NCBI RefSeq assembly: GCF_014297595.2 | Contig: NZ_CP060414.2 | Location: forward strand, 1,054,001 to 1,118,000 | Origin: Neisseria musculi | GTDB lineage: Bacteria > Pseudomonadota > Gammaproteobacteria > Burkholderiales > Neisseriaceae | Direction of reading: 5' to 3' | Length of the DNA: 64,000 nt | Part shown: positions 42,063-53,650 of the stretch, piece after piece | Layout of the letters: every line of letters begins with the position of its first letter | Numbering within the stretch: the stretch's first letter is position 1 | The notes under the pieces: generated by a model | The model's input: only the letters and a program-made list of their open reading frames with translations | What the model was told of the DNA's origin: nothing | Databases searched by the model: none | Program-made: the position numbers and the translations under genes

Positions 42063-42539
42063 AAAAACCTCCGTATGATTGTGAACCGCCGTGCCTGCTG
42101 CAAGCAGCGGCTTATCGTTGTTGTAAAAACCGAGTGCTCATCATACCACAAAATCATAACATTTCTTTACCTTTACTTAACTTTCCACTCTGAAAATTAC
42201 AATAATTATCATCAATAGGTAGAAATAAATTAATACCATTAAAACAATAAACCAAATTTAACCCATATTCACATTAACTCCTACCGGTGTAAACCCGCCA
42301 TTACTGCCTTCATAAAAAACCGGCGCGAAACGGTGTTTCTCTGAAACCGCAGCCGGCCTATGTGCAATACTGGCCTTTCAGACGGCCTGTTATCCCATTT
42401 ATACGGCCGTTACACGCCTACCTACCGCCCTTCCCGGCCCTGATTGATGTTGCTTCTCTTCGCCCCCCCCCCCCCCGCAGCCGGTAATGCGCAGATTCAT
42501 CGCTGAAGACGTTTTGAATAAAACCACTTTTGTCAATAC
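42063..42539. other. Intergenic stretch carrying a 14-C tract
   Basis: No supportable gene. It has AT-rich DNA at 42,130-42,290, a DUS core near 42,377 and the homopolymer at 42,463. Confidence 0.5.
42463..42476. repeat. 14-base poly-C tract
   Basis: Fourteen consecutive Cs on the plus strand. In Neisseria tracts of this length slip during replication and often control phase-variable genes. No gene is seen to read through it here. Confidence 0.8.
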
Positions 42540-42569
42540 AAAAAAAGCCGGTGATTGAACACCGGCTTT
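42540..42569 (-). terminator. Terminator of the tRNA-Ser gene
   Basis: Ten-base arms AAAGCCGGTG/CACCGGCTTT, followed on the minus strand by a run of Ts, lie 14 bases after the tRNA 3' end. Confidence 0.8.
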
Positions 42570-42582
42570 GAATGAATATTTA

Positions 42583-42676
42583 TGGCGGAGTAGGAGGGAT
42601 TCGAACCCTCGATCCAGGTTTTAGCCCAGATGCACCCTTAGCAGGGGTGTGCCTTCAGCCTCTCAGCCACTACTCC
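42583..42676 (-). tRNA. tRNA-Ser (GCT)
   Basis: A 94-base class II tRNA with a long variable arm and encoded CCA. The anticodon loop reads CTGCTAA (anticodon GCT). Acceptor GGAGTAG pairs with CTACTCC. Confidence 0.93.
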
Positions 42677-43152
42677 GTAAAGAAGCGTGAACTATAAACA
42701 AGTCTGTTTAAGGTGTCAAGAAAGTTAGTGGTTTTTGGGCTGTATGAACATTAAGTTTATGAATTCCATTTAAATTCACCTTAATCGGTTGGGCTGCTCA
42801 TTCGGGCTTGCCCATGATTGGGAAAAGCCGGCCCCACACTCACTATATTGCCGCTGTATTGCTGTTTTATACCGGCCGTAACCTATGTATAGGCTTGATG
42901 CAGAGCGGTGGTAGCGGAGTGTGGTTGCCAAACGATCACTGTAGCCAATCCACTTTAATGCAGCAAACCGAAAACACTGCACAACCGGCTCTGTTGCCGC
43001 TTCAACGATTTGCAAAACCGCTCTCTTTCAACTAAGGCACAGCATGCCCTAGTGGAGATAAGCCGATTCACCATCACCATAGGGATTTTGCGCCGGGCGG
43101 TATACAGATAATGTTTAATCTGTTTTTCGAAATATCGGTGGTTCTTGCTGCA
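42677..43152. other. Stretch between tRNA-Ser and icd
   Basis: No supportable gene. Short frames on both strands (about 42,776-43,035) overlap each other and lack ribosome sites. It could be repeat-element debris. Confidence 0.4.
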
Positions 43153-43214
43153 GCCGTCTGAAAAGGCCGTGCAGCACATACTGCACGGCCTTCAGGCAGC
43201 CTTTTCAGACGGCC
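43153..43214 (-). terminator. Nested hairpins after icd
   Basis: A 12-bp perfect inner stem (43,163-43,174 with 43,181-43,192) sits inside a second inverted repeat made of two DUS-containing arms. It directly follows the icd stop. Confidence 0.75.
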
Positions 43215-43217
43215 TGG

Positions 43218-44456
43218 TTACATACGTTCAATCATGGCTTTGCCGAAAGCAGAGCAGGATACTTCGTTGGCACCCTCCATCAGACGGGCAAAGTCGTAAG
43301 TAACCTGTTTGTCGCCGATGGCTTTTTCCATGGATTCGATAACCAAATCTGCGGCCTCTTTCCAGCCCAGGTGGCGCAACATCATCTCGGCAGACAGAAT
43401 CAGCGAGCCGGGGTTGACTTTGTCTTGGCCGGCATATTTCGGCGCGGTGCCGTGGGTGGCTTCGAATACGGCGTATTGGTCGGAAATATTCGCTCCCGGT
43501 GCGATGCCGATGCCGCCCACCTGCGCAGCCAGCGCATCAGATATATAGTCGCCGTTGAGATTCAGCGTGGCAATCACATCGTATTCAGCGGGGCGTAAAA
43601 CGATTTGTTGCAGGAAAGCATCGGCAATGGCATCTTTAACAATGATTTCTTTGCCGGTTTTCGGGTTTTTGAATGCACACCACGGGCCGCCGTCTATCGG
43701 TTCGGCACCGAATTCTTTTTTGGCCAATTCGTAGCCCCAATCTCGGAAGCCGCCCTCGGTAAACTTCATGATGTTGCCTTTGTGCACCAAAGTTACGCTG
43801 TCGCGGTCGTTGTCGATGGCGTATTGGATGGCGGCGCGCACCAAGCGCGCGGTGCCTTCTTTCGACACAGGCTTGATGCCGATGCCGGAGGTGGCGGGAA
43901 AGCGGATTTTCTTCACGCCCATTTCGTTCTGCAGGAAAGCAATCACTTTTTGGGCGGCTTCGCTCTCGGCTTCCCATTCGATACCGGCATAAATATCTTC
44001 GGTGTTTTCACGGAAAATCACCATATCGGTTTTGCTCGGATCCTTCAGCGGAGAAGGCACGCCGTTGAAATAGCGCACAGGGCGCACGCATTGGTATAAA
44101 TCCAACTCTTGGCGCAACGCCACGTTCAGCGAGCGGATACCGCCGCCTACGGGCGTGGTCATCGGGCCTTTGATGGATACCGAATATTCTTTCAGCGCCT
44201 CCAGCGTTTCTTCGGGCAGCCAAACATTGTCGCCGTAAACGCGGGTGGCTTTTTCGCCGGCATAAACCTCCATCCAGTGGATTTTTTTCTCGCCACCATA
44301 AGCCTTGGCTACGGCCGCATCAATCACGTTAATCATTACGGGGGTAATATCCACGCCGATGCCGTCGCCTTCGATAAAGGGGATAATCGGGTTGTTGGGA
44401 ATGGCTTGTCCGGGCACGATTTTCCGACCCTCTGCGGGTACTTTGATATAGCTCAT
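43218..44456 (-). CDS. icd: Isocitrate dehydrogenase (NADP+)
   Basis: A 412-residue enzyme of the TCA cycle that oxidises isocitrate to 2-oxoglutarate. The substrate loop [20 protein letters not shown] contains the Ser that is phosphorylated in E. coli. The metal-binding part with [18 protein letters not shown] and the NADP region [19 protein letters not shown] follow. The start is followed by the usual PAEGRKI. It is monocistronic with an own terminator. Confidence 0.97.
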   Translation of the reverse strand: MSYIKVPAEGRKIVPGQAIPNNPIIPFIEGDGIGVDITPVMINVIDAAVAKAYGGEKKIHWMEVYAGEKATRVYGDNVWLPEETLEALKEYSVSIKGPMTTPVGGGIRSLNVALRQELDLYQCVRPVRYFNGVPSPLKDPSKTDMVIFRENTEDIYAGIEWEAESEAAQKVIAFLQNEMGVKKIRFPATSGIGIKPVSKEGTARLVRAAIQYAIDNDRDSVTLVHKGNIMKFTEGGFRDWGYELAKKEFGAEPIDGGPWCAFKNPKTGKEIIVKDAIADAFLQQIVLRPAEYDVIATLNLNGDYISDALAAQVGGIGIAPGANISDQYAVFEATHGTAPKYAGQDKVNPGSLILSAEMMLRHLGWKEAADLVIESMEKAIGDKQVTYDFARLMEGANEVSCSAFGKAMIERM

Positions 44457-45134
44457 GGTGTCTCCTGTTTACGGGTGTTTTTCTTTGCAGTTTAACAAGC
44501 CCGCTGCAAAAGCGCGGCAGGCGTGGCGTGAAACTGCGCAAACGCTTTGAGATTATGCTTGATTTTTGCCGCCGGTGCCAGTAGGCAGGCAAAATCGGCC
44601 TGCGGCTGCCATACTTGACCGGCGGCGGCAGGATAAGGAAGAAAACAGGCAGGCGCAAAGCCCGATAACGGCGCGCGCGGCCAATTATTTTAAAATACCA
44701 TAATATCTTCAATATACTGTCTGCGGCTTGCCACTTATCCCCCAAATGGGGGTCTAACGGCTTAGCCGGCTGATAACCGAAGGCTCAGGCCGTCTGAAAG
44801 CAGTTTTCAGACGGCCTGAATATTTTTTGTATGCCGCTGCCGGCAGCATTTGCCACGCTTGCAAAAGACAGACAACCGCGGCTTCATCCGCAGAAATCCG
44901 CACCGTTTTACCCAGCGTTATAGTTTACCCGGCGTTACAACAGTTCAGACGGCATTGCCGCACCGCGCCTTTCGTCACTGTCTTGCACTGCCGGCCGGCT
45001 GCCCGTATCAAAAGTGGACCAATCCACTATAAAATACGGCACAGGCCAAGAGCTGCACCCACAGCAAAACCAACACCCTGCCGGCAGCAGCTTTCCATCG
45101 TCAACCAATCCAGCCTCAATAAACGGCGGCATTC
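44457..45134. other. Intergenic stretch between icd and rluE
   Basis: No supportable gene. An inverted DUS pair with six bases between lies at 44,789-44,818. The rest contains short frames only. Confidence 0.5.
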
Positions 45135-45695
45135 ATGAAAAAACTGATTGTTTTCAACAAACCTTACGGCGTTATCTGCCAGTTTTCCGCGCACGAAAAA
45201 CACAAAAGCCTCAAAAATTATATCGATATACCGGGTTTCTACCCCGCAGGGCGGCTGGACGCCGACAGCGAGGGCCTGCTGCTGCTCACCGACAACGGCC
45301 GCCTTCAGGCGCAGATTGCCGACCCCAAACACGGCAAAGAAAAAACCTATTGGGTGCAAGTGGAAGGCAGCCCCGATGAAGCGCGGCTCGATACACTGCG
45401 CACAGGCATGGACTTGGGCGGCTTTATCACCCGCCCGGCAAAAGTGAGGGTTTTGCCGCCGCAAGAGCCGGAGTGTTTGTGGCCGCGCAACCCGCCTATT
45501 CGGGAACGCAAAACCGTTGCTGATTTTTGGTTGGAAATCACCGTCAGCGAAGGCAGAAACCGCCAAGTGCGGCGGATGACGGCCAAAGCGGGTTATCCCT
45601 GCCTGCGCTTGGTGAGGGTGGCGGTGGGAAGGCTCAACCTGTTCGAGCTGGGCATAGAACAGGGCACTTGGGCATGGTGCCGCAAAATGCCTTGA
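45135..45695 (+). CDS. rluE: 23S rRNA pseudouridine synthase RluE
   Basis: A 186-residue RsuA/RluB/E/F-type synthase without an S4 domain. The catalytic Asp is in AGRLDADSEGLLLLT (about 41-55) and the signature EGRNRQVRRMTAKAGYPCLR marks the fold. It modifies one uridine of 23S rRNA. The start at 45,135 fits RluE length. Confidence 0.9.
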   Translation: MKKLIVFNKPYGVICQFSAHEKHKSLKNYIDIPGFYPAGRLDADSEGLLLLTDNGRLQAQIADPKHGKEKTYWVQVEGSPDEARLDTLRTGMDLGGFITRPAKVRVLPPQEPECLWPRNPPIRERKTVADFWLEITVSEGRNRQVRRMTAKAGYPCLRLVRVAVGRLNLFELGIEQGTWAWCRKMP

Positions 45696-45728
45696 TATCT
45701 ACTATAAATGCCGTTCCAACAGCCTAAA

Positions 45729-45840
45729 TTTCAGACGGCCTGAGTTTCAGACGGCCTGAGTTTCAGACGGCCTGAGTTTCAGACGGCCTGAGTTTCAGAC
45801 GGCTTGAGTTTCAGATGACTTGAGTTTCAAACGGCTTGGA
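45729..45840 (+). repeat. Seven-copy tandem array of a 16-bp DUS-containing unit
   Basis: Unit TTTCAGACGGCCTGAG is repeated seven times. Copies 1-4 are identical; copies 5, 6 and 7 carry one, three and about four changes. The decay runs one way along the array. Confidence 0.95.
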
Positions 45841-45951
45841 TATTGAAAAAAAAGTCAGATTACCGGAAAGTCCAGATGGTTTGCACTTTTTATACTGCAC
45901 CGCTTTTATTTTGGGGCTGACATAGATAGGCAGTCTCGACAGGCTGTCAAA

Positions 45952-46162
45952 ATGGGGATAGCACTTTATAGATTCAGCAAGAGCCTCTCAAGAAAACTGC
46001 TTGAATATTTTGTACCCGAAGCCGCCGCACGTGGCTGCCGATATTTTGGGTATTCAGCCCAATAGGGACACCGGCAGATTCCACCCTTACCGGATAAACC
46101 ACAGCGGTTTGCCGGCCGACAAAAGCATATTATATTAATCACAGCATTGGAATTTTTTGGGG
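45952..46162 (+). pseudogene. IS1595/IS1016-type transposase remnant
   Basis: The fragment reads FSKSLSRKLLEYFVPEAAAR at its start, like the N-terminus of IS1595-family transposases. After an in-frame TAG (46,063) it continues RFAGRQKHIILITALEFFG, like the RFADRQNHINGIENFW motif of the C-terminus. The catalytic middle is deleted. Confidence 0.5.
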
Positions 46163-46502
46163 TCAGACAAAACATATCTTACGCAAATGTAACGGAATGA
46201 CCGGAAATCTTTTCCTTATTCTTGAAAAGTGTAGATTTGCTTTAACTTTGCAACACCAAGCAACACTGTTTCACCTTGCTTTGGGCTTTGGGCTTTGGGG
46301 CTTTGGGCATCGTTGATCAATCTCTAAGCCCCCGAAACAGGTCTTCACGGCGGTTTCCCAAACAAACCTTCACACAGAGGGTGTAAACAGGCCGGGGTTT
46401 TCCGGTGCTCAAGCCGTCTGAAAACAGATTGCAAAAAAACAGATAAAGAAAAAAGCACCGCTTCAAGCCGGTGCTTTTTTCTTTGCTTTTTTGAAAAGGG
46501 TT
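46163..46502. other. Stretch before tRNA-Asp
   Basis: No supportable gene. It includes short direct repeats of GGGCTTTG near 46,285-46,305, a DUS near 46,413 and an inverted repeat AAAAGCACCG/CGGTGCTTTT at 46,450-46,480 that fits a terminator for the minus-strand tRNAs. Confidence 0.5.
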
Positions 46503-46579
46503 TGGCGGAGTGGACGGGGCTCGAACCCGCGACCCCCGGCGTGACAGGCCGGTATTCTAACCAACTGAACTACCACTCC
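46503..46579 (-). tRNA. tRNA-Asp (GTC)
   Basis: A 77-base tRNA with encoded CCA. The anticodon loop reads CTGTCAC (anticodon GTC); acceptor GGAGTGG pairs with CCACTCC. Confidence 0.95.
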
Positions 46580-46591
46580 GTATAAGAAACT

Positions 46592-46667
46592 TGGTGGGTG
46601 ATGACGGAGTCGAACCGCCGACATTCTGCTTGTAAGGCAGACGCTCTACCAACTGAGCTAATCACCC
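46592..46667 (-). tRNA. tRNA-Val (TAC)
   Basis: A 76-base tRNA with encoded CCA. The anticodon loop reads CTTACAA (anticodon TAC); acceptor GGGTGAT pairs with ATCACCC. It lies 12 bases before tRNA-Asp and is probably co-transcribed with it. Confidence 0.95.
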
Positions 46668-46811
46668 TTTCGCATTGCGAAGATGTGATTAAACCAAAAT
46701 CCCCAAACTTGCGCAAGCGTTTTTTCAGCTTGATAAACCACTTTTCAACAAGCTGATGAAATATAAAAAAAATTACTTTTTCAGACGGCTTGTGTTTCTC
46801 TCAGACCGGAT

Positions 46812-47882
46812 TCAGCGTTTTTCCTGCCTGCGTATCAGATACACGCCCAAAACGGCAAACAGCGCGGTCGGCAGCGCAGCGGCGATTAGCGGCGGAAAGC
46901 CGTAAAGCTGCCCGGTAAAGCCGAACAACCGGCCGGTGAAGTGAAACGCCAGCCCCAAACAGATACCGCCAAACAGCTTCAGCCCCATATTGCCGCGGCG
47001 GGTGTGTTGCGGGGTAAACGCCAGCGCCACCAAAGCCATCACCAGTGCGGCAACAGGATACATCAGTTTGCGCCACCAAGCGATTTCGTAGAGCTTGGTC
47101 TGCTGCCGGTTGTTTTTCAGATGGCCTATATAGGTGGTGAGCTCCGACACCGACATCTGTTCCGGCTTTACCAGTAACACTTCCAGCAGGCCGCGTTGCA
47201 GCTTGAGCGGCCAGTTTTGTTCGGCATGTGTTTCGGTGCGCACTGCTTCACCGTCAAGCAGGCTGCGGCGCACGTTTTGCAGCTGCCAGCTGTTGTTTGG
47301 ATTGAGTGTGGCGGATTCTGCTTCCACCGCTTCAGCCAGTTGGAAGGCTTCATTGTGCCGCCACACTTTCACGCCCAGCAAGGTGTGGTCGGGCAGCATT
47401 TCGCGCACGTTGATGATGTTGTTTTGTTCTTTCAGCCACAAACCCTGCGCGCCTGTGCTGATGCGGCCGCTGATGGTGGTGGCTTTCATGTTTTCGGCAC
47501 GCTGGCTCAGTGATGGTGCGAGCCATTCGCCCAAAGCCGCGGTGGCAACGGCAAATATCAGGCCGAAGCGCAACAAAACGGTAATCAGCTTTTGAGTGCT
47601 CATGCCGCTGGTTTTCATCACCGTGATTTCACTGCCGGAAGCGAGCTGGCTCAAGGCAACCAACCCGCCTATCAATACTGCCAGCGGCATCAGGTCGTAA
47701 GCGTGGGCAGGCATCTGCATCAACACATACTGCATCATTTTACTGCCGTTATAACTGCCTTTGCCCAAATCGCCTGCTTCATTGATGATGTCGAAAAAGC
47801 TGTAAAGTGCCAGAAAGGCCAGCAGTGCGTAAACCGTCATCACGCTGAGTTGGCGGATAAGGTAGCGGGTAATCAGCTTCAT
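46812..47882 (-). CDS. lptG: LPS export permease LptG
   Basis: A 356-residue LptF/LptG-family permease: three N-terminal helices (MKLITRYLIRQLSVMTVYAL and next), a periplasmic beta-jellyroll domain (about 110-265) and three C-terminal helices. With LptF and LptB2 it extracts LPS from the inner membrane. Start at 47,882 overlaps the lptF stop (ATGA), so the two are coupled. Confidence 0.92.
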   Translation of the reverse strand: MKLITRYLIRQLSVMTVYALLAFLALYSFFDIINEAGDLGKGSYNGSKMMQYVLMQMPAHAYDLMPLAVLIGGLVALSQLASGSEITVMKTSGMSTQKLITVLLRFGLIFAVATAALGEWLAPSLSQRAENMKATTISGRISTGAQGLWLKEQNNIINVREMLPDHTLLGVKVWRHNEAFQLAEAVEAESATLNPNNSWQLQNVRRSLLDGEAVRTETHAEQNWPLKLQRGLLEVLLVKPEQMSVSELTTYIGHLKNNRQQTKLYEIAWWRKLMYPVAALVMALVALAFTPQHTRRGNMGLKLFGGICLGLAFHFTGRLFGFTGQLYGFPPLIAAALPTALFAVLGVYLIRRQEKR

Positions 47883-48991
47883 TTGGCACCGCCTTTCAAG
47901 CTGAGTTTTACAGCGCGCCAAAAAGGCTGTGCGGGCATACTGCGCACACGCAGCAGGATAACGGCAACGGCGGCAATGAGTATGTGCATAGGCAGCATAC
48001 CGAGCCAGAAATTGAGTTTGCCGCCTTCCACCGCATTGCGCAAAAAGGTAAGGCCGTTTTGGTAAACCAAATACATGCCGATGGCAATGAGGATATTATA
48101 AGTGTGCCCCGTGCGCGGGTTGAAATAAGAAAGCGGCACGGCCAGTATGCTCAGAAGCAATACGCTCACAGGCAGCGACAGCCGCCACATCAACTCGGCC
48201 TTGTATTGCGGATTGCTGCTGCCGAAAAGCTGCCCGGTGGGAATAGTGCGGCGGTGTGAAACCGGATCAACGATTTTCGGCACCGTGCTGATAATCAGGC
48301 TCAAATGCTCGAACGACACTTGGCTGTAATCGGCCCGGCCGGGTGTGCCGCTGTAACGGTAGCCGTTGCTCAACTCGAGCGTACGCTTGTTGTCTTGCAG
48401 CGAAAACGTGCCTTCTTTGGCGAAAACGATGTTGTCGTTGCCTTTATCGTCTGTTTCGCGCAAAAACAAGTTTTTCATAATGCCCGGGCCGGTGTCGAAA
48501 GTTTCCACGAAATACACGCGCCCGTTGCGCTTGCCCAGCGTGCGGAACTCGCCCGCCTCCACCAATGAAAGCTCCTGTTTCTGTTTTAAGATTTCGGCGT
48601 ATTCGCGGCTGCGCAGCTCTGCCCACGGCATCACGAAAAGCTGCATCACCGCAATCAGCAGGGCAAACGGCACGGCAAACTGCAACACAGGTCGTATCCA
48701 CTGCCTCAGCGCCAGCCCGCACGAGAGCCAAACCGACATTTCGCTGTCGCGCCAATAACGGGTCAGCACAGTGAGCGTGCTGATATAGGCGGTGAGCACC
48801 AGCAAGAGCGGTGTCATGCCGACAACCCAAAAGCCCACCAGCGCGGCCACTGCATCAACCGCCACGCGGCCGTCTGCGGCACGCCCCAGCAGGTTGACGG
48901 CCTGCGTGGACACCAGCACCGCCAGCAACACCACAAAAATGCCCACAGCGGTGAAAGAGAGTTCTTTGATAAAGTTTCGTTGATAAATCAT
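47879..48991 (-). CDS. lptF: LPS export permease LptF
   Basis: A 370-residue LptF-type permease. The N-terminus MIYQRNFIKELSFTAVGIFV and the next two helices are typical, the beta-jellyroll contains EGTFSLQDNKRTLELSNGYR, and three helices follow. It is the partner of LptG. The unit is divergent from pepA, as in other Neisseria. Confidence 0.92.
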   Translation of the reverse strand: MIYQRNFIKELSFTAVGIFVVLLAVLVSTQAVNLLGRAADGRVAVDAVAALVGFWVVGMTPLLLVLTAYISTLTVLTRYWRDSEMSVWLSCGLALRQWIRPVLQFAVPFALLIAVMQLFVMPWAELRSREYAEILKQKQELSLVEAGEFRTLGKRNGRVYFVETFDTGPGIMKNLFLRETDDKGNDNIVFAKEGTFSLQDNKRTLELSNGYRYSGTPGRADYSQVSFEHLSLIISTVPKIVDPVSHRRTIPTGQLFGSSNPQYKAELMWRLSLPVSVLLLSILAVPLSYFNPRTGHTYNILIAIGMYLVYQNGLTFLRNAVEGGKLNFWLGMLPMHILIAAVAVILLRVRSMPAQPFWRAVKLSLKGGAK

Positions 48992-48993
48992 AA

Positions 48994-50586
<1,593 letters not shown>

Positions 50587-50968
50587 ACGCGGTTTTTTTA
50601 AAACCATCGGCCGTCTGAAAACAAAACGAAGCTTCCGTTTTCAGACGGCCTTTCCACATGACGAAAATATAAACCCAATCCAAATCAAGCCTTTAAATCT
50701 TACTCACAAAAGCTGTGGATAACTGTGTGGAAAGTTTGTAGAATCGCCGTGTTTTTCCCGCAGAATCAAGCCCCGCACAGGGTTGCACAAAAATTAAGCC
50801 TGAATAAAAATATATTATTTATCAAATAGATAAACATATCCAACCGGTGTCAGGCCCATTAATCGGCACGCTTGTCAATGCGGTAACTATTAATGTGGAT
50901 AAAGAAAATATTTTTCTTGACAATCCGCCCCGAAGCGATAATCCCGCACTCCGAATATATGGAAACCG
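50587..50968. other. Intergenic stretch between pepA and earP with DUS terminator
   Basis: An inverted DUS pair with T-run (about 50,609-50,655) ends pepA. The rest is AT-rich, with two runs of A/T near 50,800-50,840, and shows no gene. Confidence 0.55.
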
Positions 50969-52159
50969 ATGATGCCCTCCGAACACCGCAGCCGGCCGCA
51001 CCTTGCGCCGCAAACCCCAACCGAATCCCCGCCGGTTTGCTGGCTTTTCTGCACCGTTATCGACAATTTCGGCGACATCGGCGTATCGTGGCGGCTCGCG
51101 CAGATGCTCAACCGCGAACTCGGCCGGCAGGTGCATTTATGGACAGACAACCCCCAAGCCCTGCGCGTGCTCTGCCCCGATTTGCCCGCCCCGCCCTGCG
51201 TGTATCAAAATATCCATATCCGCCTGTGGAATTCCGACCGCGCAGCAGGCTTGGAATCCGCCCCGCCGCCCGACACCGTTATCGAAACCTTCGCCTGCAA
51301 CCTGCCGCCGAATGCCATCGCCGCAATAGCCGCCAACCGGCCGCTGTGGCTGAATTGGGAATACCTGAGTGCTGAAACCAGCAACGAACGTCTGCACGCC
51401 CTACCCTCTCCGCAACCAAACGGCCTGCAAAAATATTTCTGGTTTATGGGCTTCAGCGAAAAAAGCGGCGGCCTGCTGCGCGAACAGGATTACACCGAAC
51501 GCAGCCGTTTCAACACCGCCCAATGGCGCGCCCGCCTGCTGCTGCCCGAAAAAACTGCCCCCGAATGGCTGCTGTTCGGCTACGAAAGCCCCGTTTGGGC
51601 CCAATGGCTGGAGATGTGGCGGCAAAGCGGCCAACCCATCACCCTGCTGCTCTCCGGCGGGCAGATTGCCGACAGTCTCAAAACCTCCGCCGCCATTCCG
51701 CACCATGCCCTGCAACAGGCGGGCGACATGTTTCAGACGGCCTGCGTAACCCTAATCCGCATTCCTTTCGTGCCGCAACACGATTTCGACCGCCTGCTGC
51801 ATCTTTCAGACGGCCTGATTGTGCGCGGGGAAGACAGCTTTGTGCGCGCCCAATTTGCCGCCAAACCCTTTTTCTGGCACATCTATCCGCAAGAAGAAGC
51901 AACGCATATCGAAAAACTGCACGCCTTTTGGAACCAAACCTATGCCTGCTACCCCGCGGCCGTCCGCAACGCCCACCGAATATTGTCGGACGAACTCAAC
52001 GGCGCCACCGTGCTCACCGCCGCACAACGCCTGGCTGCCTGGCAGACCCTGCAAAGCCGCCACGCAAACTGGCGCAAAAGCGTGTCGGATTGGCAAAAAC
52101 ACCTGTTTTCACAGCCCAGTGCCATAGAAAAACTAGCCAAATTCAAGCAACGCCGCTAA
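50969..52159 (+). CDS. earP: EF-P arginine rhamnosyltransferase EarP
   Basis: A 396-residue GT-B glycosyltransferase that puts rhamnose on Arg32 of EF-P using TDP-rhamnose. The N-terminal VIDNFGDIGVSWRLAQML carries the catalytic Asp of NFGDIG (residue 36 here). The C-terminal LSDGLIVRGEDSFVRAQ contains the Glu/Asp of the sugar-nucleotide site. N-terminal residues 1-20 are longer than in the meningococcal protein, so the start may be later, but no better start is visible. It lies just before efp. Confidence 0.93.
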   Translation: MMPSEHRSRPHLAPQTPTESPPVCWLFCTVIDNFGDIGVSWRLAQMLNRELGRQVHLWTDNPQALRVLCPDLPAPPCVYQNIHIRLWNSDRAAGLESAPPPDTVIETFACNLPPNAIAAIAANRPLWLNWEYLSAETSNERLHALPSPQPNGLQKYFWFMGFSEKSGGLLREQDYTERSRFNTAQWRARLLLPEKTAPEWLLFGYESPVWAQWLEMWRQSGQPITLLLSGGQIADSLKTSAAIPHHALQQAGDMFQTACVTLIRIPFVPQHDFDRLLHLSDGLIVRGEDSFVRAQFAAKPFFWHIYPQEEATHIEKLHAFWNQTYACYPAAVRNAHRILSDELNGATVLTAAQRLAAWQTLQSRHANWRKSVSDWQKHLFSQPSAIEKLAKFKQRR

Positions 52160-52201
52160 AATAGTGCGTTTTATTTTCACCCGATATTGATTGGAAACAT
52201 G

Positions 52202-52762
52202 ATGAAAACCGCACAAGAACTGCGTGCCGGCAACGTATTTATGGTCGGCAACGACCCGATGGTGGTGCAAAAAACCGAATATATCAAAGGCGGCCGCTCT
52301 TCGGCCAAAGTGAGCATGAAGCTGAAAAACCTGCTCACCGGCGCCGCCACCGAAACCATCTATAAAGCTGACGACAAATTCGATGTTGTCGTGTTGGCGC
52401 GCAAAAACTGCACATACAGCTATTTTGCCGACCCCATGTATGTTTTTATGGACGAAGAGTTCAACCAATACGAAGTGGAAGCCGAAAACATCGGCGATGC
52501 GCTGAAATTCATTGTGGACGGCATGGAAGACGTGTGCGAGGTAACCTTCTACGAAGGCAATCCGATTTCCGTGGAGCTGCCCACCATCATCGTACGCGAA
52601 GTAGAATACACGGAGCCTGCCGTTAAAGGCGACACCTCGGGCAAAGTGATGAAAACCGCCCGTTTGGTCGGCGGCACCGAAATCCAAGTGATGGCCTACG
52701 TTGAAAACGGCGACAAAGTGGAAATCGACACCCGCACCGGCGAATTCCGCAAGCGCGCCTGA
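52202..52762 (+). CDS. efp: Elongation factor P (Arg32 type)
   Basis: A 186-residue EF-P. The loop KGGRSSAKV places the modified residue as R32 when counted from the second of two adjacent ATGs (52,199 and 52,202). Three OB-like domains follow and the protein ends [11 protein letters not shown]. It relieves stalling at polyproline. Its neighbour EarP glycosylates R32, so the two form a functional pair. Confidence 0.95.
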   Translation: MKTAQELRAGNVFMVGNDPMVVQKTEYIKGGRSSAKVSMKLKNLLTGAATETIYKADDKFDVVVLARKNCTYSYFADPMYVFMDEEFNQYEVEAENIGDALKFIVDGMEDVCEVTFYEGNPISVELPTIIVREVEYTEPAVKGDTSGKVMKTARLVGGTEIQVMAYVENGDKVEIDTRTGEFRKRA

Positions 52763-53227
52763 TGCCCGAATTCAACACCGTTCGAAATAAGGCCTAGATA
52801 CAAGGCCGTCTGAAAACATAAAACCGCCCCGGCCATTTCGCCGGCTGGGGCAGTTTTTCATAATCAGATTCAAACACCCTCCAATGCCCTCCAAACCGAA
52901 ACCGTTTATTGCCGCCCCGGCAGCACAAACCAAGAAGCTGCCGTAATGCCGGGTGTATCGTGTATCTGCGCGCATGGGCGGATCAAACACCATATCCCCA
53001 AATAAACGCAGCCCCCTATAGTGAATCCGCCTTATTTTCGGCACCGGGCAAAGCGGCACAGAACCCATTCCGTTGCTTTGCTATTCCAACCGCAACAAAG
53101 CCAATACGAAATGAAACAGGCCGAACCCTGCCCATACAGAATCCGACCTGCTTTATCCGCCTGACGATAAACTTATCCGAAACTCGGAGTCGGTTTGGTT
53201 TTTCAGACGGCTCCGATCGATAATGGT
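52763..53227. other. Intergenic stretch between efp and ydcH
   Basis: No supportable gene. A DUS and a short C/G-rich inverted repeat (about 52,800-52,856: CCGCCCC, GGCTGGGGC) lie after efp and may terminate it. Another DUS core lies near 53,205. Confidence 0.5.
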
Positions 53228-53452
53228 TTATTTTCCGGCTTTATCGGCTTTCAACAAAATCGCATACAGCTGGTCTTTCAGATGCAGCTTCTGCTTTTTC
53301 AACTCTTCGATTTCCTGCAAACCTTCGGTAACGGGGTTGTTGGTCAGACCGGTGATTTTGTCGTCCAGCGCGTTATGCTCGTCAAACAAGCGGGCGAAGT
53401 GGGCATCTTCTTGTTTTAATTTAGAAATCAAATCGCGATATTCCGGGAACAT
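53228..53452 (-). CDS. YdcH-family protein (DUF465)
   Basis: A 74-residue coiled-coil protein with FPEYRDLISKLKQEDAHFAR and a later LKKQKLHLKDQLYAIL, both DUF465 hallmarks. The function of YdcH is not clear. The start matches family length. Confidence 0.85.
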   Translation of the reverse strand: MFPEYRDLISKLKQEDAHFARLFDEHNALDDKITGLTNNPVTEGLQEIEELKKQKLHLKDQLYAILLKADKAGK

Positions 53453-53650
53453 TTCGTTTTCCTCTTAACATACCAATTAAAAAAACAAGCAATTTCTTGC
53501 TTACCTGAGTTCCATTACATTCTATAACAAAGCAGCCTTGCTAATCCAGCCCATTCTCCGATTGCACCCCGCCCTGCCGCAACCCCGCCATAGTAGATTT
53601 TCCCGGCAGCCGCGCATACAATCCCCCACTCCCCCACACAGGAAACCGCC

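Noticed and set aside
45729..45840. Tandem 16-bp repeats as a CRISPR array
   Set aside because: The units are contiguous with no spacers and are DUS copies; no cas genes are nearby.
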